A stretch of DNA of 19,310 nucleotides from CAZQYC01 sp043746555 (GCA_043746555.1 JAYTQU010000338.1:1-19310), one strand, 5' to 3'; counted from the stretch's first letter, positions 1 through 8,431 are shown. The notes: generated from the letters alone by a model not told the origin. Program-made: numbers and translations.

Positions 1-1
1 C

Positions 2-1393
2 GAATTACGTCGCATGAATTTGTATGGCGTGCTCGGCCGCTACATTCCGGCATTCGGCCGCATAGTCGGCCGCATGCAATACGACTTGTTTCATGCCTAC
101 ACCGTCGATGCGCACACTTTGTTCGTTGTGAGCAATCTGCGTCGCCTCGCGATTCCGAAATACGATCACGAGCTGCCCGCAATTTCGCGACTCATGCAGA
201 CGTTGCCGAAACCGGAACTCGCCTATCTCGGCGCGCTGTTTCACGATATCGCCAAGGGCCGCGGCGGCGATCACTCGGAGTTAGGCGCCGTTGACGCGGA
301 GACTTTTTGCTTGGAACAAGGGTTGTCGCGTTACGACGCGCGTATCGTTGCTTGGCTGGTCAGCAATCACTTGATCTTTTCGATGACCGCACAGAAAAAA
401 GACATCAGCGACCCGCAAGTCATTCACGAGTTTGCGCGCCTCGTGGGCGATCAATTGCACTTGGACTACATTTACGTACTGACCGTATCGGACGTGCGTG
501 GTACCAATCCGAAATTGTGGAACAACTGGAAAGCGAAGCTATTTGCGGAATTTTACGAACGCACCAAACGCGCCTTGCGTCGCGGCCTGGAAAATCCGAT
601 CGACAAAGACGAACTGATCGCCGAAACGCAAACTCGCGCCGAGGAATTGCTGAGCCAGCAGGGCTTCGATATCGCACGTGTGGGTTCGATTTGGGAAAAC
701 TTTACCGAGACCTATTTCATGCGCCACACGCCGGACGAAGTTGCATGGCATACACGCGCGCTAGCGCGTCGTACGCCCGGCGATCGCGCACCGCTTGTTT
801 CCGTAGAACAACAAAGCGGTCGCGGCGGCACGGCAATTCTGACCTACACGCCGCTCGAACAACACTCGTTTGCGCATACGACGGCCTTGCTCGATCAGAC
901 CGGACTCAACATTGTCGATGCGCGCATCATGCCGACTAACAATGGCTTTAGCGTCGATACCTATCACGTGCTGGAGGAGGACGGTAGCGAGTTTACCGAC
1001 ACTCGACGCGTTCGCGAATTGGCAGCGCGCTTGATTCGGACGCTCACCGACGCGGACGATGAAACGTTGAAAGTCACGCGGCGCGCGCCGCGACAGGTTC
1101 GTATGTTTACGACGCCGACGCAAATCAGCTTCAACGAAGACGAAATCAATCGCCGGACTGTGCTCGAACTAGTTGCGGGCGATCGTCCGGGACTGTTGTG
1201 CGAAGTCGGGAAGGTATTCATGAACGAACACGTCGCTATCCATAACGCTAAAATTATGACGGTGGGCGAACGAGCCGAAGACGTATTCTTTGTCACCGAC
1301 GAAGACAATCGACTCTTAAGTGAAACGGCGCGCAAACAGTTGGAAGAACAACTGATCGCGGCCCTCGACCACGTGGCATTGGAGCAAAAGTGA
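2..1393 (+). CDS. glnD: Bifunctional uridylyltransferase/uridylyl-removing enzyme GlnD, 3' part only
   Basis: This is the C-terminal 463 residues of GlnD, the nitrogen sensor that uridylylates PII proteins when glutamine is low and removes UMP when it is high. The reading frame is open from base 2, so the start and the nucleotidyltransferase domain lie left of the window; the ATG at 14 is internal. The visible part begins in the segment joining the two catalytic domains (NLYGVLGRYIPAFGRIVG). It then shows the HD hydrolase motif (LFHDIAKGRGGDHSELG, around 239-286), which carries the UMP-removing activity. Two C-terminal ACT domains follow, one starting near AILTYTPLEQHSFAH and one at RTVLELVAGDRPGLLCEVG; these bind glutamine in the family. 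The stop overlaps the GTG start of dapC by 4 bases (GTGA). Identity is secure; the truncation is a window edge, not a mutation. Confidence 0.96.
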   Translation, partial: ELRRMNLYGVLGRYIPAFGRIVGRMQYDLFHAYTVDAHTLFVVSNLRRLAIPKYDHELPAISRLMQTLPKPELAYLGALFHDIAKGRGGDHSELGAVDAETFCLEQGLSRYDARIVAWLVSNHLIFSMTAQKKDISDPQVIHEFARLVGDQLHLDYIYVLTVSDVRGTNPKLWNNWKAKLFAEFYERTKRALRRGLENPIDKDELIAETQTRAEELLSQQGFDIARVGSIWENFTETYFMRHTPDEVAWHTRALARRTPGDRAPLVSVEQQSGRGGTAILTYTPLEQHSFAHTTALLDQTGLNIVDARIMPTNNGFSVDTYHVLEEDGSEFTDTRRVRELAARLIRTLTDADDETLKVTRRAPRQVRMFTTPTQISFNEDEINRRTVLELVAGDRPGLLCEVGKVFMNEHVAIHNAKIMTVGERAEDVFFVTDEDNRLLSETARKQLEEQLIAALDHVALEQK

Positions 1394-2580
1394 CGCCACA
1401 TCTTCAACAACTGCAAGCGTATCCTTTCGAACGACTACGAGCCTTACTTGCGGGCGTCGCGCCGCCCGAGCATTTGCGCGCGATTCCCATGTCGATTGGC
1501 GAGCCGCGACATGCGCCTCCGCCGCTGGTGATTCAAGCGCTGCACGATAGTCTCGACACGCTGGGAACTTACCCCGCTACTTTGGGATTGCCGGAGTTTC
1601 GAGGGGCTGTCGCGCGCTGGCTAATCAATCGTTTCAAGCTCACGGAGAATTCCGTCGATCCCGATTCGATGGTGCTGCCCGTGAACGGCACACGCGAAGC
1701 GTTGTTTGCAGTCGCACAAGCCGTAACCGATCGTTCCAAAGATAAGCCGGCGATCCTCATGCCGAATCCGCTGTACTTGATTTATGAAGGCGCTGCTTTG
1801 CTCGCGGGCGCCGAGCCCATCTACATGAATGCAGATGCGAGTAATGGTTTTCTTCCCGACCTCGATGCGGTTTCCGAATCTATCTGGTGCCGCTGTCAGT
1901 TGTTATTTCTCTGCTCGCCGGGCAATCCGACCGGCGCTGTTGCGGACATCACCTATCTCAAGCACGCGCTCGAATTGGCGGATCGTTATGATTTTATTGT
2001 CGCAGCGGACGAATGCTATTCGGAAATCTATCTCGACGAATTGAATCCGCCCGCGGGACTATTACAGGCCGCTAAAACTCGCAACAATTTCGATCGCTGC
2101 ATTGTGTTCCATAGTTTGTCGAAACGTTCGAGCGTGCCGGGACTGCGTTCCGGATTCGTGGCGGGCGATCCGAAGATCATCAAACCGTTTTTGCTATATC
2201 GCACTTACCATGGCTGTGCGATGCCTACGCATACGCAACTGGCCAGCATTCCGGCATGGAACGACGAAGCGCACGTGATTGAGAATCGCCGCTTGTATCA
2301 AGAAAAGTTTCATGCTGTGCTGCCGATTCTCAAACCGGTCATGAACGTCAACGCTCCCGACGCCGGATTTTATTTGTGGCCTCAAGTCGGGGACGACGAA
2401 CAATTCACGCGAGATCTGTTCGCTGCGCAGCATGTCACGGTCGTTCCCGGCAGCTATCTCGGACGTGCAACGGCTAACGGCAATCCGGGAAAAGGACGCG
2501 TGCGTATCTCATTGGTGCCGAGCGTGGCAGAATGTGTCGACGCTGCCACACGAATTCGTCACTTTCTTTCCGATCGTTAA
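1390..2580 (+). CDS. dapC: Succinyldiaminopimelate transaminase DapC
   Basis: A 396-residue fold-type I PLP aminotransferase that fits DapC, which makes N-succinyl-LL-2,6-diaminopimelate from the keto precursor and glutamate in cytoplasmic DAP/lysine synthesis. Visible family marks are CSPGNPTG at 175-182, the PLP-contacting aspartate in AADECYSEIY (D207), the Schiff-base lysine in SLSKRSSVPGLRSGF (K245) and a C-terminal arginine in GRVRISLVP. The start is GTG at 1390, supported by GGAG five bases upstream and by the 4-base overlap with glnD, which suggests translational coupling. dapD follows 21 bases later and catalyses the preceding pathway step, which favours DapC over other class I aminotransferases such as the ArgD/AstC type. 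Sequence alone cannot exclude related substrates, but the context is strong. Confidence 0.92.
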   Translation: MTPHLQQLQAYPFERLRALLAGVAPPEHLRAIPMSIGEPRHAPPPLVIQALHDSLDTLGTYPATLGLPEFRGAVARWLINRFKLTENSVDPDSMVLPVNGTREALFAVAQAVTDRSKDKPAILMPNPLYLIYEGAALLAGAEPIYMNADASNGFLPDLDAVSESIWCRCQLLFLCSPGNPTGAVADITYLKHALELADRYDFIVAADECYSEIYLDELNPPAGLLQAAKTRNNFDRCIVFHSLSKRSSVPGLRSGFVAGDPKIIKPFLLYRTYHGCAMPTHTQLASIPAWNDEAHVIENRRLYQEKFHAVLPILKPVMNVNAPDAGFYLWPQVGDDEQFTRDLFAAQHVTVVPGSYLGRATANGNPGKGRVRISLVPSVAECVDAATRIRHFLSDR

Positions 2581-2601
2581 ACTCACGAGCCATCTCTATC
2601 C

Positions 2602-3435
2602 ATGTCACACGATTCTCTTGCTGCACTCATCGACGCCGCCTTCGAACGCCGCACCGAATTCACGCCCAAAAATGCGCCTAGCGACCTACGCGAAGCAGTC
2701 GAACAAGCATTCGAATTGCTCGACTCCGGCAAAGCTCGCGTGGCGGAGAAAATCAACGGGGCGTGGCAAGTGAATCAATGGCTCAAGAAAGCCGTGCTGC
2801 TGTCGTTTCGCATCAACGACAATCAAGTTATCAATGCCGGTGGCTTCACGCAGTACTTCGATAAGTTGCCGAGCAAGTATGCCAACTACGACGAGGCGCG
2901 CTTTCGCGCCGAAGGCGTGCGCGTCGTTCCGACCGCCTTCGTTCGCAAGGGCGCGTACGTTGCGCCGAACGTCGTACTGATGCCCTGCTATGTGAATGTC
3001 GGCGCGTATATCGACTCCGGAACGATGATCGATACATGGGCAACGGTCGCTTCATGCGCGCAAGTCGGGAAGAACGTGCATCTGTCCGGCGGCGCCGGCT
3101 TGGGCGGCGTGCTTGAACCCTTGCAAGCGAATCCCACCATCATCGAAGACAATGTCTTCATCGGTGCACGCGCGGAAGTCGCGGAAGGCGTGATTGTCGA
3201 AGCAGGCGCCGTCCTCTCGATGGGGGTTTACATCACCGCCAGCACTGAAATTTACGATCGCGAGCGCGACGAGTCGTACTACGGCCGTGTGCCGGCCGGT
3301 AGCGTGGTCGTGTCGGGTTCGCGCCCAGGAAAGAATGGAAAATACGGAAAATACAGCGCTGTCATCATGAAGCGCGTCGATGCGCAAACGCGTTCTAAGC
3401 TCACGCTCAACGAACTATTGCGTAACGTCGATTAA
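2602..3435 (+). CDS. dapD: Tetrahydrodipicolinate N-succinyltransferase DapD
   Basis: A 277-residue DapD, the usual length. It transfers succinyl from succinyl-CoA to tetrahydrodipicolinate in the cytoplasmic DAP/lysine pathway. An N-terminal helical domain (about 1-100, with FRINDNQVI and FDKLPSKY) is followed by a left-handed beta-helix of hexapeptide repeats: GAYVAPNVVLMPCYVNVGAY, SGTMIDTWATVASCAQVGKN, IIEDNVFIGARAEVAEGVIV. The tail YYGRVPAGSVVVSGSRP is typical. The ATG at 2602 gives a family-length protein but has no clear Shine-Dalgarno, so translation may depend on ribosomes finishing dapC 21 bases upstream. The TAA stop shares bases 3432-3435 (TTAA) with the stop of the opposing lysAC gene, leaving no room for a separate terminator. 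dapE, the next pathway gene, is not in the window. Confidence 0.96.
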   Translation: MSHDSLAALIDAAFERRTEFTPKNAPSDLREAVEQAFELLDSGKARVAEKINGAWQVNQWLKKAVLLSFRINDNQVINAGGFTQYFDKLPSKYANYDEARFRAEGVRVVPTAFVRKGAYVAPNVVLMPCYVNVGAYIDSGTMIDTWATVASCAQVGKNVHLSGGAGLGGVLEPLQANPTIIEDNVFIGARAEVAEGVIVEAGAVLSMGVYITASTEIYDRERDESYYGRVPAGSVVVSGSRPGKNGKYGKYSAVIMKRVDAQTRSKLTLNELLRNVD

Positions 3436-6080
3436 ATAACGATTTCGACCGCCGGTTCGCGCAAGTTGTAGTGCGAACTCATCGCATAACCATACGCACC
3501 GGCGTTTGCAATCAGCAATACGTCGCCTTCTTGCGAGGGTGGCAACAAGCGATCGTTGCCGAGTTGATCGCCGGATTCGCAAATCGGTCCGACCACATTG
3601 ACCACCTCGGTTGCCGCTTCGTTCATCCGCGAAAGATTCACGATCTCGTGATGCGCGCCATAAAGCGCCGGACGAATCAGCGAATTCATTCCCGTCGCTA
3701 CGCCAACATATTGCACATCGCCCTTGCCCTTGGTTTGCGTGACTTGCGCCAGCAACACACCGGCTTGCGCAACTAAATAGCGGCCCGGCTCCAACCAGAA
3801 TTGCAATTTCGGATGTTTGTGCTGTAACTCGGACAGTACCGACCCCAGCGCGGCGAGATCGAGAGCGGGATCAGTCGCTTTTTCCGGCACACCGAGACCG
3901 CCACCCAAATCCACCATCGTCACTGAAGGAAATCGTGCCGTCAGTTGCGACAGAATGTCGCCGACTTCGCGCCAATTGTCGACGTTGAACACACCGCTAC
4001 CCGTGTGTGCGTGCAATCCAACGATGCGCGCTCCGGCATTTTTCGCGAGACGCTCCAGCTCTTCCATTTCGAACAAAGGCACGCCAAACTTCGAATGAAT
4101 GCCGGCTGTTCGTACTTTGTCGTGATGACCGCGACCGGTGCCGGTGTCGATCCGCACGAACACATCGCGACCTTTGAATACTTCCGGATAATGGTTGAGT
4201 GGATAAAGATTATCGAGCGTAACTCTAACGCCTTGTTCGAAACCCCACACATATTCGCTGCGCGGTGCGAAGTTGAGCGTGAATAGGATTCGCGAACGAT
4301 CGATCTTGGGAAATAACTCGATCAATCTTTCCACTTCGCCCGGCGACACGCAATCGAAATCGATGCCTTGGGCATCGAGCGATTTCAGTAGCTCACGATT
4401 GGGATTCGCCTTCATCGCAAACAGCACGCGTTGGATACTCGGCAAACTCTGCAACGCTTTTGCCTGCTGCAAAACGGTTGCTCGGTCGTACACATAGGCT
4501 GCCCCGTGTTCCACGCCGAGCTTGAGTAATTGATCGCGTTTGGTTTGCCACCATTGAACCGGCGCCGCCGCGAGGGTCGTGGTCGGTCCATACAGTTGTT
4601 CCCACGTTGGACCGAGAATGCGCGCATCGGGCGAGTTGTGAATCGTGATCTCGTGCAATCGCGTGACTAAGCGATCGCCTTGATTCTCGTCCACGACAAA
4701 CGTGAGATTCAAATCGTTGGCAGCTTGCGTCACCAAATAGATTTTTTGCTCTTCAAAAAGCTTTAATGCATCGCCCAGCTTGTGAAGGATCGCGCGGATA
4801 CGTCGTCCGACCAAGCTCACCGCCGCACACGGACCGAACACTTCGACTCGGCATAACTTCGCGAGATCGACGATCAACGCATCGAGCGCCGCAGGTGTGA
4901 GCGTATTGGCCGCAGGATCGAGCGACACAGTCACATTGCTTTCCGAGGTCGACACCAAATCCACACTCAAACCGTGATCCTTGAACACCGCGAATGCATC
5001 GGCGAGAAAACCGACTTGGTGCCACATGCCGACGGTTTCCATCGACACCAACGTGATGCCTTTCTTAATCGTGACCGCTTTGACGTGAGCGTCGCCATCG
5101 CTACCGTGCGGCGTGATCGCCGTGCCTTCGAGATCCGGCGTTTGCGTTGCATAGACGAAGAGCGGAATCTCGTACAGCTTTACCGGCATCAAGCAGCGCG
5201 GATGCAACACCTTGGCACCGCTGCTCGCGATTTCTTGGGCCTCGTCGTATTCGAGCGCGCGCAACAATCGCGCGGTGGGAACCGAACGCGGATTGGCGCT
5301 AAACATGCCGGGCACGTCGGTCCAAATTTCCAGTCGTTGCGCGGCCAATTTAGCGGCGAAATAACTTCCCGAGGTATCCGAACCGCCGCGACCGAGGAGC
5401 ACCGTATCGCCTGCTTCGTCGCTGGCAATGAAACCTTGTGTGATCCACACAGTGTTCGGTTTGGAACATCGTGCTTGCAACGCCTCGTCCGGTTCGAACT
5501 TGCACGTTGCCGACAAATAGGAATTTCGCGCGTTCGCGTTGCGTCGCTGTTCAGCTTTAAGCACCGTGCGCGCGTCCAGCCATTCGACCTCGAAACCTTG
5601 CGCAACGAGAAATGCCGCGCCCAATCGCGTCGCCATCAATTCGCCCTGCGCCATCACGCGAGCACGCAATTTGTCGCTCACTTCACCGACCAGTGCGATG
5701 CCGGATGCAATCTGCCGTAAACGCTGGAATTGATCGTTGAGTTCCGGACTCACCGTTACGCCGAGTTCGCCCGCCAACTGGCGATGCCGATCTTCAATGT
5801 GCGTCATGGCTATTTGCCAATCGGTGCTCGGCACACCATCGCCACCGGCGATCGCCAACAATTGTTCGAGACGATCGGTAATTCCCGACAACGCCGAATG
5901 CACAATCAATGGCTTCAATCCCTCTTGTAGACGCGCGCCAACAACGGCTGCCACGTTTTTCCAGTTGGCCACGGACGACACGCTAGTGCCGCCAAATTTT
6001 AGAACGACAAAAGTCGATACCGGTTGAGTTCGAAGCGTGGAACGTGATGTGGCGGCTTTTGATGCGGCGACAGGGGCCAT
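3432..6080 (-). CDS. Bifunctional aspartate kinase / diaminopimelate decarboxylase fusion LysAC
   Basis: An 882-residue fusion of the first committed enzyme and the last enzyme of lysine synthesis. Residues about 22-500 form an aspartokinase: KFGGTSVSS at 28-36, the catalytic-domain segment LGRGGSDTSGSYFAAKLAA at 229-247, EIWTDVPGMFSANPR, and two ACT-like regulatory segments (about 345-415 and 420-485). Residues about 515-882 form a fold-type III PLP decarboxylase: PLP lysine K557 in LFAMKANPNRELL, LHAHTGSG at 689-696, LGGGLGVP, EPGRYLV at 764-770 and the catalytic-cysteine motif GPICESGD at 831-838. The ATG at 6080 is preceded by AAAGG at a suitable distance; the first 20 residues are basic and of no evident function. 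Such fusions are known in Xanthomonadaceae-like genomes. It is convergent with dapCD. The ACT segments imply feedback control by amino acids; which ones cannot be read. Confidence 0.95.
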   Translation of the reverse strand: MAPVAASKAATSRSTLRTQPVSTFVVLKFGGTSVSSVANWKNVAAVVGARLQEGLKPLIVHSALSGITDRLEQLLAIAGGDGVPSTDWQIAMTHIEDRHRQLAGELGVTVSPELNDQFQRLRQIASGIALVGEVSDKLRARVMAQGELMATRLGAAFLVAQGFEVEWLDARTVLKAEQRRNANARNSYLSATCKFEPDEALQARCSKPNTVWITQGFIASDEAGDTVLLGRGGSDTSGSYFAAKLAAQRLEIWTDVPGMFSANPRSVPTARLLRALEYDEAQEIASSGAKVLHPRCLMPVKLYEIPLFVYATQTPDLEGTAITPHGSDGDAHVKAVTIKKGITLVSMETVGMWHQVGFLADAFAVFKDHGLSVDLVSTSESNVTVSLDPAANTLTPAALDALIVDLAKLCRVEVFGPCAAVSLVGRRIRAILHKLGDALKLFEEQKIYLVTQAANDLNLTFVVDENQGDRLVTRLHEITIHNSPDARILGPTWEQLYGPTTTLAAAPVQWWQTKRDQLLKLGVEHGAAYVYDRATVLQQAKALQSLPSIQRVLFAMKANPNRELLKSLDAQGIDFDCVSPGEVERLIELFPKIDRSRILFTLNFAPRSEYVWGFEQGVRVTLDNLYPLNHYPEVFKGRDVFVRIDTGTGRGHHDKVRTAGIHSKFGVPLFEMEELERLAKNAGARIVGLHAHTGSGVFNVDNWREVGDILSQLTARFPSVTMVDLGGGLGVPEKATDPALDLAALGSVLSELQHKHPKLQFWLEPGRYLVAQAGVLLAQVTQTKGKGDVQYVGVATGMNSLIRPALYGAHHEIVNLSRMNEAATEVVNVVGPICESGDQLGNDRLLPPSQEGDVLLIANAGAYGYAMSSHYNLREPAVEIVI

Positions 6081-6167
6081 GAAGCTAACCTTTGATTATT
6101 CGACGAACAGAATGGTCGATGCGCGTGACGGTGCAGTGTAGCGGCGAACGCACGAACGCCAGCGCGC

Positions 6168-6217
6168 GGTATACTTAAGATTGTCGCTCTTATTGTCACT
6201 TGCGATTGTCACTTGCG
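6168..6217 (-). promoter_or_regulatory. Candidate lysAC promoter with three phased GACAAT repeats
   Basis: Read on the minus strand, this segment holds two perfect tandem 13-base units CGCAAGTGACAAT (6205-6217 and 6192-6204) and a third, partial copy CGACAAT (6180-6186). The GACAAT cores are therefore 13 and 12 bases apart. They end just upstream of a -10-like TATACC (6168-6173), about 85 bases before the lysAC start. No consensus -35 sits at 17 bases; TGACAA lies 19 bases upstream of the -10. The phased repeats could bind a regulator such as a lysine-responsive protein, but that is inference. The tandem repeat itself is certain. Confidence 0.4.
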
Positions 6218-6261
6218 CTCGCGCGTCTCTGCCGAGCTGCAAGCGCAAGTCGTACGGATGT

Positions 6262-6477
6262 TTAGCCGCCTTCGAAGTCTTGCAACTCTTTCAGCAGGCG
6301 ACGCTCCGCCAACACGTCTTCTAATTTGCTCCAGGCCGCTTTGCCTTTCTTGATCGCTGCGGCGCTGGGTCGGGAACGCTTGTCTGGTCGATCGATGAAC
6401 TTATCGTAGTCCTGAGATTCTTCGGCTTCGGCTACAAACTCTTCATCGAGATCGAAATGGTCGTCGTCTCTCTCCAC
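6262..6477 (-). CDS. Small acidic PA3496-like protein, putative envelope integrity family
   Basis: A 71-residue protein that resembles, from memory, the short PA3496 family of gammaproteobacteria, loosely annotated as envelope-integrity proteins; no molecular function is established here. The N-terminal half is strongly acidic (ERDDDHFDLDEEFVAEAEES). The middle is basic (RPDKRSRPSAAAIKKGKAAW). It ends in the conserved-looking helix SKLEDVLAERRLLKELQDF. There is no signal peptide or membrane segment, so it is likely cytoplasmic or peripheral. The start is GTG at 6477, chosen because AGGA lies about 7 bases upstream. lysAC lies 181 bases downstream on the same strand, with its own candidate promoter between. 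The charge pattern and C-terminal motif make a real gene likely despite its size. Confidence 0.72.
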   Translation of the reverse strand: MERDDDHFDLDEEFVAEAEESQDYDKFIDRPDKRSRPSAAAIKKGKAAWSKLEDVLAERRLLKELQDFEGG

Positions 6478-6757
6478 GATGGCTTCCTATGGGAAATTCC
6501 GGATTACATTCAGGCAAATTTCCAGTTGAATCAACCGCCTGCCTTTCGTCGCAGCCGCCGGGCCGGTTACGAACGGTGCGGACTATATACGATGCGGCCA
6601 GCTTTTCTATGGCGATTTTCAGCGCCGAACATGCCAGCCGGGAACCTCTGCCAGACGGGGCGCGGGCTGCCTCGCCAAACCCTTAGTCTCCGTTAGGGCT
6701 AAACAGTTCGCAATCGGGGCTATCTTTCGACGAATCGGCCCATCGGGCCGTTGAGCC
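6478..6757. other. 280-base intergenic gap without a supported gene
   Basis: This stretch separates the SAM hydrolase gene from the small acidic gene, both on the minus strand. The short open frames across it show no family features or good start signals. I see a perfect 6-bp hairpin CGGCCC-ATC-GGGCCG at 6736-6750, just past the SAM hydrolase stop, but no T-tract follows it on either strand, so it is at most a weak terminator. A -10-like TATATA (minus strand, 6584-6589) could serve the small gene, but no matching -35 was found. Confidence 0.5.
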
Positions 6758-7546
6758 TTATCGCTCCGTCACGACCACTGGCGCGCCGCGGCCCACCCCT
6801 AAGCCTTCGGCGGCGCTCTGCTCGGCACGCGCGATTTCCACCACATCGAAGGCATTGATGAGCGCCAAGTATTCGCCTGGTTGGCGGTCGCCGTAAGTTC
6901 GTCCCAATGCAAACTCGTGTGCGCCGGTTCGGACTAAGGGAGCATGGAAGCGTTTGATAAGGGCCGCGTCGATATTGGTAATGAGATTCCCAAAATGATC
7001 GATCGTGATCACAACGCCGGCCACGTGATCGCTCGCTTCTTCGGGCTCGTCGACCCAAGCTGGAACAAGTTCACTCGCCTCCTCGCCAACGTTTGCGGGT
7101 CGACAGCGACCTGCCGCTATTTCAGCCGCGAGCGGCGCAAAAATATCTCGCCCGTGAAATGTCGCACTGGGCGGTCCGATGCCAAAAGGCGTAAGACGAT
7201 TGAGATCGACCTTGTGAATGCGCGGATGCGCAACGCGCGACGTCAACGGCGCAAGCAATCCATTGTCAGGCGCCAAGAACATGTGCCCATCTGCCTCGAC
7301 CGACACGATATCTCGCTGCGTCCCGACGCCCGGATCGACCACCGCCACGTGCAATGTCCCACGCGGAAAATATTTGTAACTGCGCGCCAACCAGAATCCG
7401 GCTTCCGCCGGCCAATGCGCGACGATACCGTGCGTGAGATCGATCATCTGCGCTTCGCGAAAGCGCGCAAGAATTTGCCCCTTCATCACACCGACGAAAG
7501 GATCGCTAAGTCCGAAATCGGTAGTCAGAGTAATGATGCCGTTCAT
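6758..7546 (-). CDS. SAM hydrolase (SAM hydroxide adenosyltransferase, DUF62 family)
   Basis: A 262-residue member of the DUF62 / SAM-dependent halogenase-like family, whose ordinary bacterial and archaeal members hydrolyse S-adenosylmethionine to adenosine and methionine. The N-terminal ITLTTDFGLSDPFVGVMKG and the segment VVDPGVGTQRDIVSVEADGHMFLAPDNGLL are characteristic. The Asp-Arg-His set described for the hydrolases appears to be present as D71, R78 and H131 (in FHGRDIFAPLA), with the right spacing. A C-terminal beta-barrel segment holds IDHFGNLITNI and the run GRTYGDRQPGEYLALIN. These features favour hydrolase over chlorinase or fluorinase, though halide activity cannot be ruled out by eye. 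The ATG at 7546 lacks a clear Shine-Dalgarno. It lies 120 bases after the methyltransferase-like gene on the same strand, so both neighbours would handle SAM. The physiological role of this family is poorly settled. Confidence 0.88.
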   Translation of the reverse strand: MNGIITLTTDFGLSDPFVGVMKGQILARFREAQMIDLTHGIVAHWPAEAGFWLARSYKYFPRGTLHVAVVDPGVGTQRDIVSVEADGHMFLAPDNGLLAPLTSRVAHPRIHKVDLNRLTPFGIGPPSATFHGRDIFAPLAAEIAAGRCRPANVGEEASELVPAWVDEPEEASDHVAGVVITIDHFGNLITNIDAALIKRFHAPLVRTGAHEFALGRTYGDRQPGEYLALINAFDVVEIARAEQSAAEGLGVGRGAPVVVTER

Positions 7547-7666
7547 GCGCGGACGGTAGCCGGTCGCCGGCTCAGCGTCAATGCGCTGCCGTCCGGCCCG
7601 TCCGACTGACCCGTAACCTTTTCTTTCGCTCCAGCGAGAAGCTCACATTGCAAAACGATTAGATTG

Positions 7667-8431
7667 TCACTTGGGTTTTCTGAACTTCAACACGAACTGA
7701 TCGGTCTTGCCGCGAATAGAAGGGTCGAATACGTATTTGGTGTGATCATCGTTGGGATTTGCAAGCACGTCGCTCTCGGCTGCTAGGACAAAGCCCGCAG
7801 CTGTCACGACATCAATCGCTTGTTGCTTGAGCATGCGATGCAGCTTGGCATTGTCCGCGCCAGCGATACCGACGTGATCCACTACGCCGAATACGCCGCC
7901 AGCTTTGATGAGGTCATACACGCTCTTTAGCGCTGCTTGCAGAGGCTGCGAACCCGCACTGTTGTAGATGTCGTGCAGATTCATGACCGTGATCGCGAAA
8001 TCAAGACTGTTTGGCGGCACCGATGACAGAGCGCCATCCACGCGCACAACGTTGGGAAGCCGGCTGTTTGCCAAACGCTCGCCAAGAGCCTTACTAAACA
8101 CATCAGGTAACGGAACCAAATTTTGTGCGTACACCTTACCGCCAGGCCCCACGGTTACCGACAACACCTCGATCATGAAGCCCCCAGACGCCAAGAGATC
8201 CGCGGCCGTCATTCCGCGTTGTACGCCAAAGAATGTCATCAATTGAACAGGTTTTCGATCAGCGTCGCGATCGCGGTCAGCTTGCGGACGCGATGAATTA
8301 GCCAACGCAGCAGCAAGCGCTTCGGTTGTCCATGCGTTTTTTGAATTTTTCGTCTGCGGACCTGAAGCACACGCGGCAATCAGCAGCGTCGCCAGACCAA
8401 ACGCTAAACGCTTCAATTTCTGTACGCGCAT
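7667..8431 (-). CDS. Predicted class I SAM methyltransferase-fold protein with lipoprotein signal
   Basis: A 254-residue protein with two parts. Residues 1-21 (MRVQKLKRLAFGLATLLIAAC) are a basic, hydrophobic leader ending in a good lipobox with C21 as the predicted lipidated residue. The rest resembles, from memory, the COG4798-type predicted methyltransferases: the arginine/aspartate-rich run RPQADRDRDADRKP, then LMTFFGVQRGMTAADLLASG with the SAM-binding glycine loop at about 77-91, and VMNLHDIYN at 149-157. The glycine loop reads ASGG where the family I remember usually has PGGG. No substrate can be inferred. Export is odd because SAM is cytoplasmic, so the protein may have another role or ligand outside. 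The ATG at 8431 has GGAG at 5 bases. The two-component genes diverge from it; whether they control it is unknown. Confidence 0.75.
   Translation of the reverse strand: MRVQKLKRLAFGLATLLIAACASGPQTKNSKNAWTTEALAAALANSSRPQADRDRDADRKPVQLMTFFGVQRGMTAADLLASGGFMIEVLSVTVGPGGKVYAQNLVPLPDVFSKALGERLANSRLPNVVRVDGALSSVPPNSLDFAITVMNLHDIYNSAGSQPLQAALKSVYDLIKAGGVFGVVDHVGIAGADNAKLHRMLKQQAIDVVTAAGFVLAAESDVLANPNDDHTKYVFDPSIRGKTDQFVLKFRKPK

Noticed and set aside
307..939. A 210-codon plus-strand open frame inside glnD.
   Set aside because: It is a shadow of the glnD frame, rich in Arg and Ser with no family features; long shadows are common where GC is moderately high. The same applies to the other long overlapping frames, such as 4974-5720 and 6944-7609.
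6736..6750. Hairpin CGGCCC-ATC-GGGCCG as the terminator of the SAM hydrolase gene.
   Set aside because: It has only 6 bp and no T-tract on either strand, so it is recorded only within the gap description.
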